Notes: a model not told the origin generated them from the letters alone. 39,817 bases of DNA from Chitinophagaceae bacterium (GCA_027486835.1 JAIXOJ010000066.1:1-39817); one strand, 5' to 3'; shown: positions 7,482-16,523, counted from the stretch's first letter. A program made the numbers and translations.

Positions 7482-10142
7482 TCAATCTTCATCTTCAAAT
7501 ACAATTGGTGTTTTTACTGGTTTCTCTTTTTTCCGATTCATTTGGTTGATTAAATCAGCCACAACGGCTGTCCAGCCTGTTTGATGGCTGGCGCCTAATC
7601 CCTTACCGGTATCTCCATTAAAGTATTCGTAAAACAATACCAAGTCTTCGTTTTCTTTATGCCGATAAAACGGGTTATATTCTGCATTAGACCTCCTGTT
7701 GCCCGATTCATCCTTTTGAAATAAACTAATCACCCTCAACGTTAGTTCGTCTGCCACTTGTTCTAAAGTCATCATGTTGCCAGAGTTGGTGGGGCATTCT
7801 ATGAGTAGCGTATCTTCATAAAAACTGGCATACTTGCGAATAGAACGAATAATGAGGTAGTTTATTGGCAACCAAACAGGGCCACGCCAATTGGAATTTC
7901 CACCAAACAAATTAGAGGTAGAGTCACCCGGATCGTAAGCAATATCGTAATGCTTTCCGTCTATGTTTACGCTATAAGGATGTTGCTCATGGTATTTAGA
8001 CAAAGCCCGAACGCCTCCCTCCGACAAAAACTCTTCTTCATTTAGCATCCGTTTTAATAGTGCTATCAATTTGTCTTTAGGTACAAGCGATAATAAAATT
8101 TTATCGCTATCGCTGCGCTCTTCATTGGGCCAAAATCGATTGTTCTTTTTTCGGTATTGCTCAAACCAACTAATGCGTTTTTTAAAGTCGGTCAATTTGG
8201 TTAACGTGCTTTTACCAATTACAGACACCGCCAAAATAGGGATTAGCCCAACAATAGAATGAATTTTCAGTGGAATATTGGCACCCCCTTTTATGCTTAG
8301 GCTATCGTAAAAAAACTTATCCTCTGCATTCCATAACAATTGCTCATTAATGGCTTCGGCTATCAATACAAAATGTTCAAAAAACTTAGTAGCCGTGTCT
8401 TCAAAAGCTGGGTCGTACATCGATATTTCTAGGGCTATGTCCATCATGTTCAAGGCATACTTGCCCATCCAGCTAGTGCCATCAGCTTGCTCTAAGTGCA
8501 TGTTAGCCCCCACGCCATAGCTTCTATCAAATACACCAATATTATCTAAGCCCAAAAACCCTCCTTGAAACATGTTGTTTCCATTCTCGTCTTTCCGGTT
8601 AATCCACCATGTAAAGTTGATAATGAGTTTTTGGAAAATCCGCTTTAGGAATGTGAGATCACCTTTTCCTGTAGCTTCTTTTTCTATTTTATACACCTGC
8701 AAGGCAGCCCAAGCATGCACAGGTGGGTTTACATCGCCAAAGTTCCATTCGTAAGCGGGCAACTGACCATCGGGCTTCATGTACCATTCGCGCATGATGA
8801 GGATCAATTGGTGTTTGGCAAACGTTGGGTCTATCATAGCCATGGGAATACAATGGAAGGCTAAATCCCAAGCAGCATACCAAGGATATTCCCATTTGTC
8901 TGGCATTAAGATAATGTCTTGATTCTTGAGGTGCTTCCAATCTTTATTCCGCCCATTTTTTTTCCCCTCATTTGCTGGCGTAATACCATCGCTGGTCTTC
9001 AGCCATCTTTCCACATCGTAATGATAATATTGTTTGCTCCAAAGTAGTCCAGCAAAAGCCTGCCGCTGTATGTTGAGCAAATCGGGGTGTGTTTCGGGGT
9101 GTAAAAAAGACCCATAAAAATCATCGGCCTGTTTTTTCCGTTGTTCAAACACTTTTTCGAAGCCTACCCCAAAAGCATTTTCATACGATTTATTGCTAAG
9201 GCGGCAATAAATGGTTTTGGTAGCACCGCCTTTTATATTAAGATGATAAACGGGAGAAAACTTGGTTCCCGATTTCCTTTCCCTTAGCTCCTCAATATGC
9301 TCCCCAGTAATGATGGCCGAATGAAAAGCGTCTTTTACAAACGGCGTTTCATTGGGAATGCCCATTATTTTTTGTTTGTTCGTTTCGTTATCTGTATAAA
9401 GTTCGTCATCGGGTTTTTGAAAATGAAAATAGTATTTACCCAGTCGTTCTTGCTCTGCCCTTACCGAATGTTTGGTGGCAGGTGCAATATTTCCTTTCTT
9501 TTCGTCATTCCCATTTTTCCATCGGTTGTAAAACCAGAGCGTGGGCAATAAAGTAATGGGTGCTGGCAGGTGATATCGATTAGTTACGTCTATTTTAATG
9601 AATATATCCTGCGCACTTTGTTTGGCATAGGTAATTTTTACATCGAAATATTCATTGTTGTCAAAAACCCCTGTATCCAATATTTCAAATTCGGGCTGTA
9701 GTTTGCTGCGATGCCTGTTTGTTTCCACCAATTGTTTGTACGGAAAAGCCTGCTGGGGATACTTGTAGAGGTATTCCATATAATAATGCGTGGGTACATT
9801 ATCTAGGTAATAATACAATTCTTTTACATCCTCGCCATGGTTTCCTTCGCTATTGCCGAGGCCAAACAAGCGTTCTTTTAATATGGGGTCTTTGCCGTTC
9901 CATAAGGCCACAGCAAAACATAGGTTTTGAAAATAGTCTGTAATGCCGCCCAAGCCATCTTCGCCCCAGCGATAAGCGCGAGAGGGTGCATGATGATGGG
10001 GAAAATAATTCCACGCATCACCGTGTGGGCCATAGTCTTCCCGCACGGTTCCCCACTGGCGTTCACTCAAATAAGGCCCCCATTGCTCTAACGGGATCGG
10101 TTTTTTAGCATTTACGCTCAATCGTTGATGTTCTGCGGTCAT
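7482..10142 (-). CDS. GH63-like glucosidase (MGH1-like glycoside hydrolase)
   Basis: This 886-residue protein resembles bacterial proteins annotated as glucosidases of glycoside hydrolase family 63. That family includes eukaryotic processing alpha-glucosidase I, E. coli YgjK and bacterial mannosylglycerate hydrolases. The N-terminal beta-rich part carries WGPYLSERQWGTVREDYG and WNYFPHHHAPSRAYRWGEDG. The C-terminal (alpha/alpha)6 barrel carries WEYPWYAAWDLAFHCIPMA (its Trp-Asp being a plausible general-acid motif) and DSTSNLFGGNSNWRGPVW. No signal peptide is visible, so it is probably cytoplasmic and acts on an imported or internal alpha-glucoside. The substrate cannot be read from sequence; mannosylglycerate, glucosylglycerate or oligosaccharides are all possible. 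It is a single gene with no sugar transporter or SusCD pair beside it. Confidence 0.85.
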   Translation of the reverse strand: MTAEHQRLSVNAKKPIPLEQWGPYLSERQWGTVREDYGPHGDAWNYFPHHHAPSRAYRWGEDGLGGITDYFQNLCFAVALWNGKDPILKERLFGLGNSEGNHGEDVKELYYYLDNVPTHYYMEYLYKYPQQAFPYKQLVETNRHRSKLQPEFEILDTGVFDNNEYFDVKITYAKQSAQDIFIKIDVTNRYHLPAPITLLPTLWFYNRWKNGNDEKKGNIAPATKHSVRAEQERLGKYYFHFQKPDDELYTDNETNKQKIMGIPNETPFVKDAFHSAIITGEHIEELRERKSGTKFSPVYHLNIKGGATKTIYCRLSNKSYENAFGVGFEKVFEQRKKQADDFYGSFLHPETHPDLLNIQRQAFAGLLWSKQYYHYDVERWLKTSDGITPANEGKKNGRNKDWKHLKNQDIILMPDKWEYPWYAAWDLAFHCIPMAMIDPTFAKHQLILIMREWYMKPDGQLPAYEWNFGDVNPPVHAWAALQVYKIEKEATGKGDLTFLKRIFQKLIINFTWWINRKDENGNNMFQGGFLGLDNIGVFDRSYGVGANMHLEQADGTSWMGKYALNMMDIALEISMYDPAFEDTATKFFEHFVLIAEAINEQLLWNAEDKFFYDSLSIKGGANIPLKIHSIVGLIPILAVSVIGKSTLTKLTDFKKRISWFEQYRKKNNRFWPNEERSDSDKILLSLVPKDKLIALLKRMLNEEEFLSEGGVRALSKYHEQHPYSVNIDGKHYDIAYDPGDSTSNLFGGNSNWRGPVWLPINYLIIRSIRKYASFYEDTLLIECPTNSGNMMTLEQVADELTLRVISLFQKDESGNRRSNAEYNPFYRHKENEDLVLFYEYFNGDTGKGLGASHQTGWTAVVADLINQMNRKKEKPVKTPIVFEDED

Positions 10143-10308
10143 AGCATTTATTAATATAAACCCTTTTACAGGTACTCACGGATGTTTACCTTGGGCGAAT
10201 GAATAATGAAGCAAGCGTTGTTAATGCTTTCACTAATTTGAAACAAGAATAACGCATCTTGTCTTATGTGGGCAAGATGGTTGATATTAAACTTGGGTAA
10301 ACAAAAGG

Positions 10309-10725
10309 TTATCTACAATTTTTGCAGATGCCTTTGATGACCACTGCCGCTTCTTTTGGCTCGAAACCTTCAGGCAATTTTACTTCTGGAATGGTGATAT
10401 TATCTAAACAATACGCTACCGAACATTGGTTGCAAACAAAGTGTACATGATTGTCGTGGTGATGGCCTGTAATGGCGCATTCATCTTTGCACAAGGCGTA
10501 CAACACACTATTATCTGCTGTGGGTATCGAATGAATAATGCCTTTTTCCAAAAATGTTTGAAGTGTGCGGTAAATGGTTACTCGATCGAAATTGGCAGAT
10601 GATTTTTTCTCAATGTCTGCATGTGCCAATGCGCCTTCGCTAGCTTTAAAAAGCTCAAGTATTTGTTTACGGCTTTCCGTTATTGCTAAGCCATATTTTT
10701 TCAGTATTAGTGTAACGCCATCCAT
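10309..10725 (-). CDS. Fur-family metal-dependent regulator (Zur-like)
   Basis: This 138-residue protein has the Fur layout. An N-terminal winged helix (about residues 1-80; ESRKQILELFKASEGALAHAD, then FDRVTIYRTLQTFLEKG as recognition helix and wing) precedes a metal-binding dimerisation domain with HHHDNHVHFVC, CNQC and a C-terminal CKNC. The two CxxC pairs form the structural zinc site, and the His cluster resembles the regulatory site of Zur/Fur proteins. It binds metal and represses operators as a dimer. Its neighbours are a SCO copper chaperone upstream on the same strand (98-bp gap) and a divergent MerC protein, which suggests control of transition-metal handling. The palindrome at 11562-11576 is a candidate target. 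I favour Zur over Fur or PerR on context only. Confidence 0.88.
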   Translation of the reverse strand: MDGVTLILKKYGLAITESRKQILELFKASEGALAHADIEKKSSANFDRVTIYRTLQTFLEKGIIHSIPTADNSVLYALCKDECAITGHHHDNHVHFVCNQCSVAYCLDNITIPEVKLPEGFEPKEAAVVIKGICKNCR

Positions 10726-10823
10726 TTTTGAGTTGTTAGGGGTTGGGGGGGTTAGTGATTTTTACACGATAAATTCAGTAGTTAAATATTTCTAACAACT
10801 AACCATTTATAACAAAACACTCA

Positions 10824-11489
10824 CTAAGGGTTGTTGCCAAAAATGCTATTGACAAAATTGCCTCTACTGCTTTTTTCTTTTAGTAATTTCTTAATGTCAA
10901 TGGATAATTTTTCCAGCTCGTCCTGCTTTAATCCATCATAAATCTGTCCCCTTACCTGACCGTCTTTGTCTATCAGGGCAAAAAACTGGGTATGGATAAA
11001 CTGATCTTCTATCTTTTCCAATGAATTTTTAGGGTCATCAAGCAAATAGCTATTGCGGGCAGCATAATACAGGCTATCTTTTTTGCCCGTTAAAAAAATC
11101 CACTTTTTGGTATCTACCCCAAGGCTATCGGAATATTGTTTCAGCCTAGGCACACTGTCGCGCTCAGGGTCGCAACTGTGGGATAAAATAACAAATTCAG
11201 GTTCGCTTTTAAACTCGTTGTATATGCCTTTCATGTTTTGGTTCATGCGGGGGCAAATGCCTTTGCAGGTGGTAAAAAAATATTCAACCACCGCCACTTT
11301 GCCCAAAATATCTTTTTCAGTCACGGCCACATTGTCTTGGTTGGTGAAAGAAAAAGGTTTTACATAGTTTAGTAATGCCAATTTAGGCTTCCACAAATCG
11401 GTTCCTTGAAATAGGAAGAACCAAAAGCACAATACCAAAACCAAAAAGAAACCCAAATAAACAACCCATTTTTTACGCATAAGAATCAT
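10824..11489 (-). CDS. SCO1/SenC-family copper chaperone
   Basis: This is a thioredoxin-fold protein anchored by one N-terminal helix (VVYLGFFLVLVLCFWFFLF) and facing the periplasm. The copper-binding CxxxC is present as FTTCKGICPRM, and the third ligand His lies in DQFIHTQFFALID, so the site looks complete. SCO proteins deliver copper to the CuA centre of cytochrome oxidase or act as redox sensors. A longer frame reaches 11510 from a TTG, but that start falls inside a -7 promoter box, so ATG 11489 (MILMRKKW, 221 aa) or ATG 11480 (MRKKW) is preferred. It shares a short divergent control region with the MerC gene, unlike the second SCO gene at 20779-21585, which belongs to the oxidase locus. 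Confidence 0.92.
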   Translation of the reverse strand: MILMRKKWVVYLGFFLVLVLCFWFFLFQGTDLWKPKLALLNYVKPFSFTNQDNVAVTEKDILGKVAVVEYFFTTCKGICPRMNQNMKGIYNEFKSEPEFVILSHSCDPERDSVPRLKQYSDSLGVDTKKWIFLTGKKDSLYYAARNSYLLDDPKNSLEKIEDQFIHTQFFALIDKDGQVRGQIYDGLKQDELEKLSIDIKKLLKEKSSRGNFVNSIFGNNP

Positions 11490-11507
11490 TAATGGTGAGG
11501 AATGAAA

Positions 11508-11515
11508 CAAATGTA
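11508..11515 (-). promoter_or_regulatory. -7 promoter box of the SCO gene
   Basis: On the minus strand this reads TACATTTG, an exact match to the Bacteroidota -7 consensus TAnnTTTG. It lies about 19 bp before ATG 11489. I found no TTG at the usual 17-23 bp upstream, so only half of the promoter is convincing. The same octamer serves the divergent MerC gene. Confidence 0.55.
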
Positions 11516-11560
11516 GCGGCTGTACCCCACTGTATTGTCATGCTCGTTCCAACAAAAAGT

Positions 11561-11590
11561 TTGCAACTAAGTTGCAGCAGGCTACATTTG
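11561..11590 (+). promoter_or_regulatory. Promoter of the MerC gene, TTG-N19-TACATTTG
   Basis: TTG at 11561-11563 and TACATTTG at 11583-11590 are 19 bp apart, an exact fit to the Bacteroidota housekeeping promoter (TTG, 17-23 bp, TAnnTTTG). The ATG at 11598 is only 7 bp after the box, so the transcript should have almost no leader. Confidence 0.75.
11562..11576. promoter_or_regulatory. Palindromic operator candidate TGCAAC-TAA-GTTGCA
   Basis: This is a perfect 6-3-6 inverted repeat located between the -33 and -7 boxes of the MerC promoter, where a bound repressor would block polymerase. A Fur/Zur-like regulator is encoded about 0.9 kb away. Size and symmetry suit a winged-helix dimer such as Fur/Zur, but I cannot confirm which protein binds. 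Confidence 0.6.
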
Positions 11591-11597
11591 TGCCTTC

Positions 11598-11981
11598 ATG
11601 GGTAAAAAAATCAACTGGGATGCTGTGGGGGTTACTACATCGGTGCTGTGTGCCATACACTGTGCGTTGCTGCCCTTGTTTTTGTCCAGCCTCCCCTTGT
11701 TTGGCATGAACATCGTGGACAATGAAGGTTTTGAATTTGGTATGATTGCCCTAGCTTTTGCAGTGGGTATTTATTCATTGTACCACGGCTTTAAACACCA
11801 TCATCACCAATGGACACCGTTTATTTTGTTTGCCATAGGGTTTCTTTTTTTATTGGCTAAGCAACATTGGCACCAAGCACAATTTTACTTATTGCCCCCT
11901 GCCCTCTTGTTTATTGTTTACGCCCACTACCGCAATTTTAATTTAACCAACCAATACAACAAGAACCACAAGAATTGTTGA
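11598..11981 (+). CDS. MerC-domain integral membrane protein
   Basis: This 127-residue protein has four predicted membrane helices and the MerC-type motif in the first helix (TSVLCAIHCALLPLFL), where the Cys and His residues could bind a metal. A His-rich loop (GFKHHHHQW) and a late His pair (KQHWHQAQ) add further possible metal ligands. MerC of mercury-resistance operons is a mercury transporter. In Bacteroidota, MerC-domain genes often sit beside Fur/Zur regulators and metal-handling genes with no mercury genes present, as here. I therefore infer uptake or efflux of a transition metal such as zinc or copper. The promoter overlaps a palindrome and the predicted transcript is nearly leaderless. 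Confidence 0.85.
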   Translation: MGKKINWDAVGVTTSVLCAIHCALLPLFLSSLPLFGMNIVDNEGFEFGMIALAFAVGIYSLYHGFKHHHHQWTPFILFAIGFLFLLAKQHWHQAQFYLLPPALLFIVYAHYRNFNLTNQYNKNHKNC

Positions 11982-12175
11982 GGGATTCAACAATCCTTGC
12001 CCTTCCGTTCTGATTATTCCATTATTTCATACACATTCCCCTCTAAATTCAGGAGCAAAAATCAACCTCATTCAACGATAACAAGTTGACAACCTAAAGC
12101 GCATAAAGGTGAAACCTGATTGGTACGACCCCAATGGGATTGAATGTAATGTTCGTGTTCTTTGCTATAAACATT

Positions 12176-12666
12176 TGAGCCCTATCAATTACAAATAGAG
12201 GGCTATCAGTTACAAATAGAGGGCTATCAGTTACAAACAGAGCGCTATCAATTACAAACAGAGCCCACTCAGTTACAAATAGAGGGCTATCAGTTACAAA
12301 CAGAGCCCTCTCAGTTACAAATAGAGCCCTCTCAGTTACAAATAGAGCCCTCTCAGTTACAAATAGAGGGCTATCAGTTACAAATAGAGCCCTCTCAGTT
12401 ACAAACAGAGGGCTATCAGTTACAAATAGAGCCCTCTCAGTTACAAATAGAGGGCTATTAGTTACAAACAGAGCCCTCTCAGTTACAAATAGAGGGCTTT
12501 CAGTTACAAATAGAGCCCTCTCAGTTACAAATAGAGGGCTATCAGTTACAAATAGAGCCCTCTCAGTTACAAACAGAGCCCTCTCAGTTACAAACAGAGC
12601 CCTCTCAGTTACAAATAGAGCCCTCTCAGTTACAAACAGTGGGCTATCGGTTACAAACAGAGGGTT
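12176..12666. repeat. 21-bp tandem array A, 23 units
   Basis: The core TTACAAA recurs every 21 bp from 12189 to 12651 with no insertion or deletion, giving 23 units. Each unit is TTACAAA, then T or C, then AGAG, then a GC block. The GC block is AGGGCT followed by ATCAG, or AGCCCT followed by CTCAG, with one AGCGCT variant (unit 3). AGAGGGCT and AGCCCTCT are perfect 8-bp reverse complements, so neighbouring units of opposite type can pair. Because 21 is a multiple of three, long open frames appear by accident on the minus strand (12094-12738); I do not treat them as genes. It is not CRISPR, as there are no unique spacers. The gaps 11982-12175 and 12667-12802 show nothing else recognisable. Confidence 0.97.
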
Positions 12667-12802
12667 ATTTTTCATTTCCACCCTCATAACATTCCAGCAA
12701 AAACTAGAGCTTACTGAATTTAACCCAAGACCCATCATGATAATTAAGGTACATTTTTCTCTATTATACTTGAAAACATGATTTGCGAAGTATTCGGGGA
12801 TA

Positions 12803-13009
12803 GTTCATTTGCCGTAGGCGAAAATAAAATTCGGAGATATGTTACTAGCTAGGTCGCAACTGGATTTGAAATAAGGGTTGATGCCTCCTGCAGTTCATTT
12901 GCCGTAGGCGAAAATAAAATTCGGAGATACGTTACAAGCTAGGTCGCAACGGGAATTGAAATAAGGGTTGATGCCTCCTGCGGTTCATTTGCCGTAGGCG
13001 AAAATAAAA
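12803..13009. repeat. 90-bp tandem repeat, 2.3 copies
   Basis: GTTCATTTGCCGTAGGCG recurs at 12803, 12893 and 12983, a 90-bp period. Copies one and two are nearly identical (differences such as GATATGTTACTAGC versus GATACGTTACAAGC), and the third stops after about 27 bp. Each unit contains TTTGCC-GTA-GGCGAA, a near-perfect small hairpin. It lies between array A and the beta-helix gene. Positions 13010-13289 hold no further element that I can identify apart from the expected promoter of the next gene. Confidence 0.93.
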
Positions 13010-13289
13010 ACCTAATTGTAGTACGGCTACTCGCAATGTTTTTATAAGCCATGATTGATAAATCGTTGAATCAATCGTTGTTTGTGCAATATTGCTTGTG
13101 TCAAAACCTGTTACAAATGTTGCTTTTTGGTTACATTCTGTGCTATGGAGGGTGTTGGTCTTCCTACTATGGTTATATCTGTACCTAATTGGGATATTTT
13201 TACGCTGATTGTTTTTAATTACACTAATAATGCCTAAAGGGACTACGACCCTTAACTGTATTATTGTAAATGCTTAGTTGCTTTTGCCC

Positions 13290-16200
13290 ATGAAAAAAGA
13301 AATTGTCTTATTACTGTGTTTATTGGCCATTGCCTGTTGTACCGTTTTGCAAGCACAGGTGGTGGTAAATGTGTATGTTTCACCCAGTGGAAGCAATACT
13401 GGTAGCGGATCCAGCACTGCCAGCCCAGTATCGCTGGCTAGGGCAAGAACCCTTGTGAAATCAACCGCTAACAAGGCAAATGTTTGCCGAGTGTGGTTGA
13501 TGGACGGTGTTTACAGTACTTTTTCGCTCGACACAACGGATAGCCGATTGGCAACTGCTCCTGTTACCTATAGCGCAGTCAACCCAAAGAAGGCCATATT
13601 TAGCCCCATTACGCCAATTAATCCTGCGGATTTACAATCAATTCCCGACTCTATTAAGGACAGAATTGTAGATTCTGTGGCTAAAACAAAGGTGAAGCAG
13701 GTGAGCCTAGCGGCCTATAATCTTAGCAATATGAATCCTTGGCCAAAGCTTTTTGGCTACCCGGTGAACATAACTGCTACCACTTCTACTCGGCTTCAAT
13801 GGCCCAAGATTTACCAAAACACCACCCCGCTGCCAATGGCGCAATATCCTAACAACGATGTAATGCGGATGAAATCTGTGGTTACCAACGGCGCTGCTAA
13901 TTCAGTTCCAGGGGGTAGCTTTAAGTATCGTGACGATAGGGCGAAATACTGGAAGCAGGCAATAAAAGATGGTTTATGGTTGAGGGGCAACTGGCGGGTA
14001 GATTGGCAAATGGATTTTGTGAAAACAGATTCTGTGTCGTTGAAGGATTCTATCATTTACCAAACTATTGGAGTACAGTTGGGCATTGGCAATAAATACA
14101 CCAGGCCAGCCGGCAATGGCAAAGAACCTTATGTAGCTGTGAATTTAGTGGAGGAGATAGATACTGTGGGCGAATGGAGCATCAATTTTAATACGAAAAT
14201 GCTGTATATCTATCCACCAGATAGCGGCACGCTTAACATGAGTAGCAACAGCAGTACCCCGAGCTTGAAGCTTGACCGTGTGAACAATACCCATTTTGAA
14301 GGTATTCTTTTTGATGGCGGTGCTGGGGATGGCATACGATTAAACAAGTGCAACAACATCCAAATTGCTGGAAATGAAATTGCGCATGTGGCGGGCTATG
14401 GTGTTTTTGTGGCAGATGGAACTAATTGTACTATTCGTAGTAATGATTTGCACGACTTGGGCGAAGGGGGGGTGTTTATCATCAATAGCAACTTTACTAA
14501 CGACCAAAAAAACCTAGTGCCCTGCAATCACAAAGTGGTGAACAACCATATTTACAACTATGCAAACGATGTGTTTTTATACGCTGCAGCTATTGATACC
14601 AGAAGTGCAATTGGCACTTATTCTGCCTTCAATACCATTCACGGTTGCGAGCATGTAGGCGTATTGTTTGGTGGCAACAATAATGTGTTTGAATACAATG
14701 ATATTTCCGATGTGGTAAAAACTTACACGGACATGGGTGCCTTTTACACCTCCGAAGCTATGACTGAGCGGGGCAACATCATTAGGCATAATTATATTCA
14801 CGCAATGGGTTATAAAGGCAGTGGTTTGTATGCTGACAATTCTGCATCGGGACAACAGTATAACAACAACATTAGCGCACAATGCTTATTGGGTTCGCAA
14901 AATAATTTTGGTTATTTCAACACTTTCAACAGCAATATTTATTTTGATAACTCCATGGCTCATCATACAAATGCTACTAATAAAGTACCCGATACCAGTG
15001 CGGCCAATACCAATTTTACCAGGCTGAAAACCCTTTACAATAGCAGCGCAGCCTACCGTGCTGCCTACCCAGATTTGGCAAAATTTTTTCCTACACTAGA
15101 TTCTAGTTATGCTTCGCAAATGTGGCCGCAACTGAGTGGAAATGTTTTTCTAGGTACATCACTAGGAGGAAGTTGCATCAGATCCATTGTAGATAATAGT
15201 CTCTTCAATACTAATGGCACGACCAAGTTGGCTTATTCCAAAACGATTCCTTTTACCCAGTATGGATTGATATGCCCCGATAATTTTTTGGCTAAAAAAA
15301 CGTTGCTCGTTAGTGCTCAGCCAAGCTTAATGGATAGTTTAAAAAACATTAGCTTGTTTACTAAAACCATAAACAATAATTGGCACATTAGCAGAATAGG
15401 ATTGCACAAAGATTCTATCTATCGGCCAGATGTAACTACCACCCAAACCCATGGAATTGTTCCAAATTTTGCATTAAAAGTGACTAGCAAACATGGATTT
15501 GTGGCAAAAGACACCCTCACCATTTCCGTCACCATCAAAAACCCGAACATGAGTAAAAGCTACAGCTCTGTTCTGCTTTATGACAATCAAGCCAAAACCA
15601 ATATTCCCTTTGTACTAAAAACGGCCAAGTTTGATTCTATTGTATTATCCGCACAATGGAATAACCCACCAGTTGGCACTCATTCCGTTACCGCGCATCT
15701 GTTTGATAGTACAATTTGGGAATTTGCTTCCGATAGTTTTGCCTTTAGCATTGGCACTCCACTACCCTTGAGCATCCTTCAATTTTCTGCCCGTTCGGTA
15801 AATTGTGCGGCACAATTAGATGGACAGTTCACTCCTGATGAAGCGTTACCACAGAATATTTTTTTAGAACGAAGTATTTTCAATGGCCCATTTGAAGCAG
15901 TATTCGCAATTAATCCAGAAGCATCCAATCATTCTTTTTCTATTAGACTGCCACAAGAAAACCCAACAGCACTTTATCGGGTGAAGTTTTTTGATGGGTT
16001 GAAAGTTGGGTACAGTCAAACACTGGCAGTAAGTACGCTTTGCAGCAACAAAGAATCATTAGCTATTTCCCCCAACCCTGTTATTTTAGGAAAGGAGGCT
16101 CAGGTACAATATACGATGGGCAGCAACCAACAGCCGCTCCATAGATCTTTGGCATTATTAGATGCCTCAGGAAAAATAGTATTAACGCAAAGCCTCACCC

Positions 16201-16319
16201 TTCATGAAGGATTGAATCGAATAAACCTCCAACTGGGTAGTCATTTGAAACCTGGGGTTTATACGCTTCGATTATCACAATCTTCATTAACTGCTCAATT
16301 GATGGTGGTAAACAAATAG
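13290..16319 (+). CDS. Secreted right-handed beta-helix protein with T9SS sorting domain
   Basis: This 1009-residue secreted protein begins with a clear signal peptide (MKKEIVLLLCLLAIACC, ending TVLQAQ). Its N-terminus (VYVSPSGSNTGSGSSTASP) is typical of DUF1565/pectate-lyase-like proteins. A right-handed beta-helix core (about residues 330-560) has repeating turns such as HFEGILFDGGAGDGIRL, NIQIAGNEIAHVAGYGVFV and CTIRSNDLHDLGEGGVFI. A beta-sandwich region (about 725-830) and a final type A T9SS sorting domain (from about 921, SPNPVILGKEAQ..., PGVYTLRL) follow. It should be exported by type IX secretion and attached to the surface or released. The beta-helix suggests polysaccharide binding or cleavage, but I see no catalytic set that fixes a family. 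TTG 13278 is an alternative start but would spoil the signal peptide. Confidence 0.92.
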   Translation: MKKEIVLLLCLLAIACCTVLQAQVVVNVYVSPSGSNTGSGSSTASPVSLARARTLVKSTANKANVCRVWLMDGVYSTFSLDTTDSRLATAPVTYSAVNPKKAIFSPITPINPADLQSIPDSIKDRIVDSVAKTKVKQVSLAAYNLSNMNPWPKLFGYPVNITATTSTRLQWPKIYQNTTPLPMAQYPNNDVMRMKSVVTNGAANSVPGGSFKYRDDRAKYWKQAIKDGLWLRGNWRVDWQMDFVKTDSVSLKDSIIYQTIGVQLGIGNKYTRPAGNGKEPYVAVNLVEEIDTVGEWSINFNTKMLYIYPPDSGTLNMSSNSSTPSLKLDRVNNTHFEGILFDGGAGDGIRLNKCNNIQIAGNEIAHVAGYGVFVADGTNCTIRSNDLHDLGEGGVFIINSNFTNDQKNLVPCNHKVVNNHIYNYANDVFLYAAAIDTRSAIGTYSAFNTIHGCEHVGVLFGGNNNVFEYNDISDVVKTYTDMGAFYTSEAMTERGNIIRHNYIHAMGYKGSGLYADNSASGQQYNNNISAQCLLGSQNNFGYFNTFNSNIYFDNSMAHHTNATNKVPDTSAANTNFTRLKTLYNSSAAYRAAYPDLAKFFPTLDSSYASQMWPQLSGNVFLGTSLGGSCIRSIVDNSLFNTNGTTKLAYSKTIPFTQYGLICPDNFLAKKTLLVSAQPSLMDSLKNISLFTKTINNNWHISRIGLHKDSIYRPDVTTTQTHGIVPNFALKVTSKHGFVAKDTLTISVTIKNPNMSKSYSSVLLYDNQAKTNIPFVLKTAKFDSIVLSAQWNNPPVGTHSVTAHLFDSTIWEFASDSFAFSIGTPLPLSILQFSARSVNCAAQLDGQFTPDEALPQNIFLERSIFNGPFEAVFAINPEASNHSFSIRLPQENPTALYRVKFFDGLKVGYSQTLAVSTLCSNKESLAISPNPVILGKEAQVQYTMGSNQQPLHRSLALLDASGKIVLTQSLTLHEGLNRINLQLGSHLKPGVYTLRLSQSSLTAQLMVVNK

Positions 16320-16523
16320 GCTCGCCTTTGGATGAAGTGATTAGATGATGAGTTTAGAATGATTACAAGTTTCTTGTAAATACCATTATCAACAACTGCT
16401 TGTTTTAATATGATTCGAGTTGATACCCATGTTTATTAAAAAAATTGATCGGGGTAGCGAATTTTGTAAAAAAAATATCAGTGCTTGATTAAGTGTTTAT
16501 TTGCAACACATTATTTACATCGT

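Noticed and set aside
11598-11981. Mercury-resistance operon
   Set aside because: Only a MerC-domain protein is present. There is no merR, merA, merT or merP, and the neighbours suggest zinc or copper handling.
12176-12666. CRISPR array
   Set aside because: There are no unique spacers between repeats, the unit is only 21 bp, and no cas gene is in the window.
12094-12738. A 214-residue minus-strand open frame of repeated LFVTERA/LFVTDSP units
   Set aside because: It is the 21-bp array read as codons. The period is a multiple of three, so frames stay open by accident, and the start and end lie in unrelated sequence with no signal, domain or gene-like flanks.
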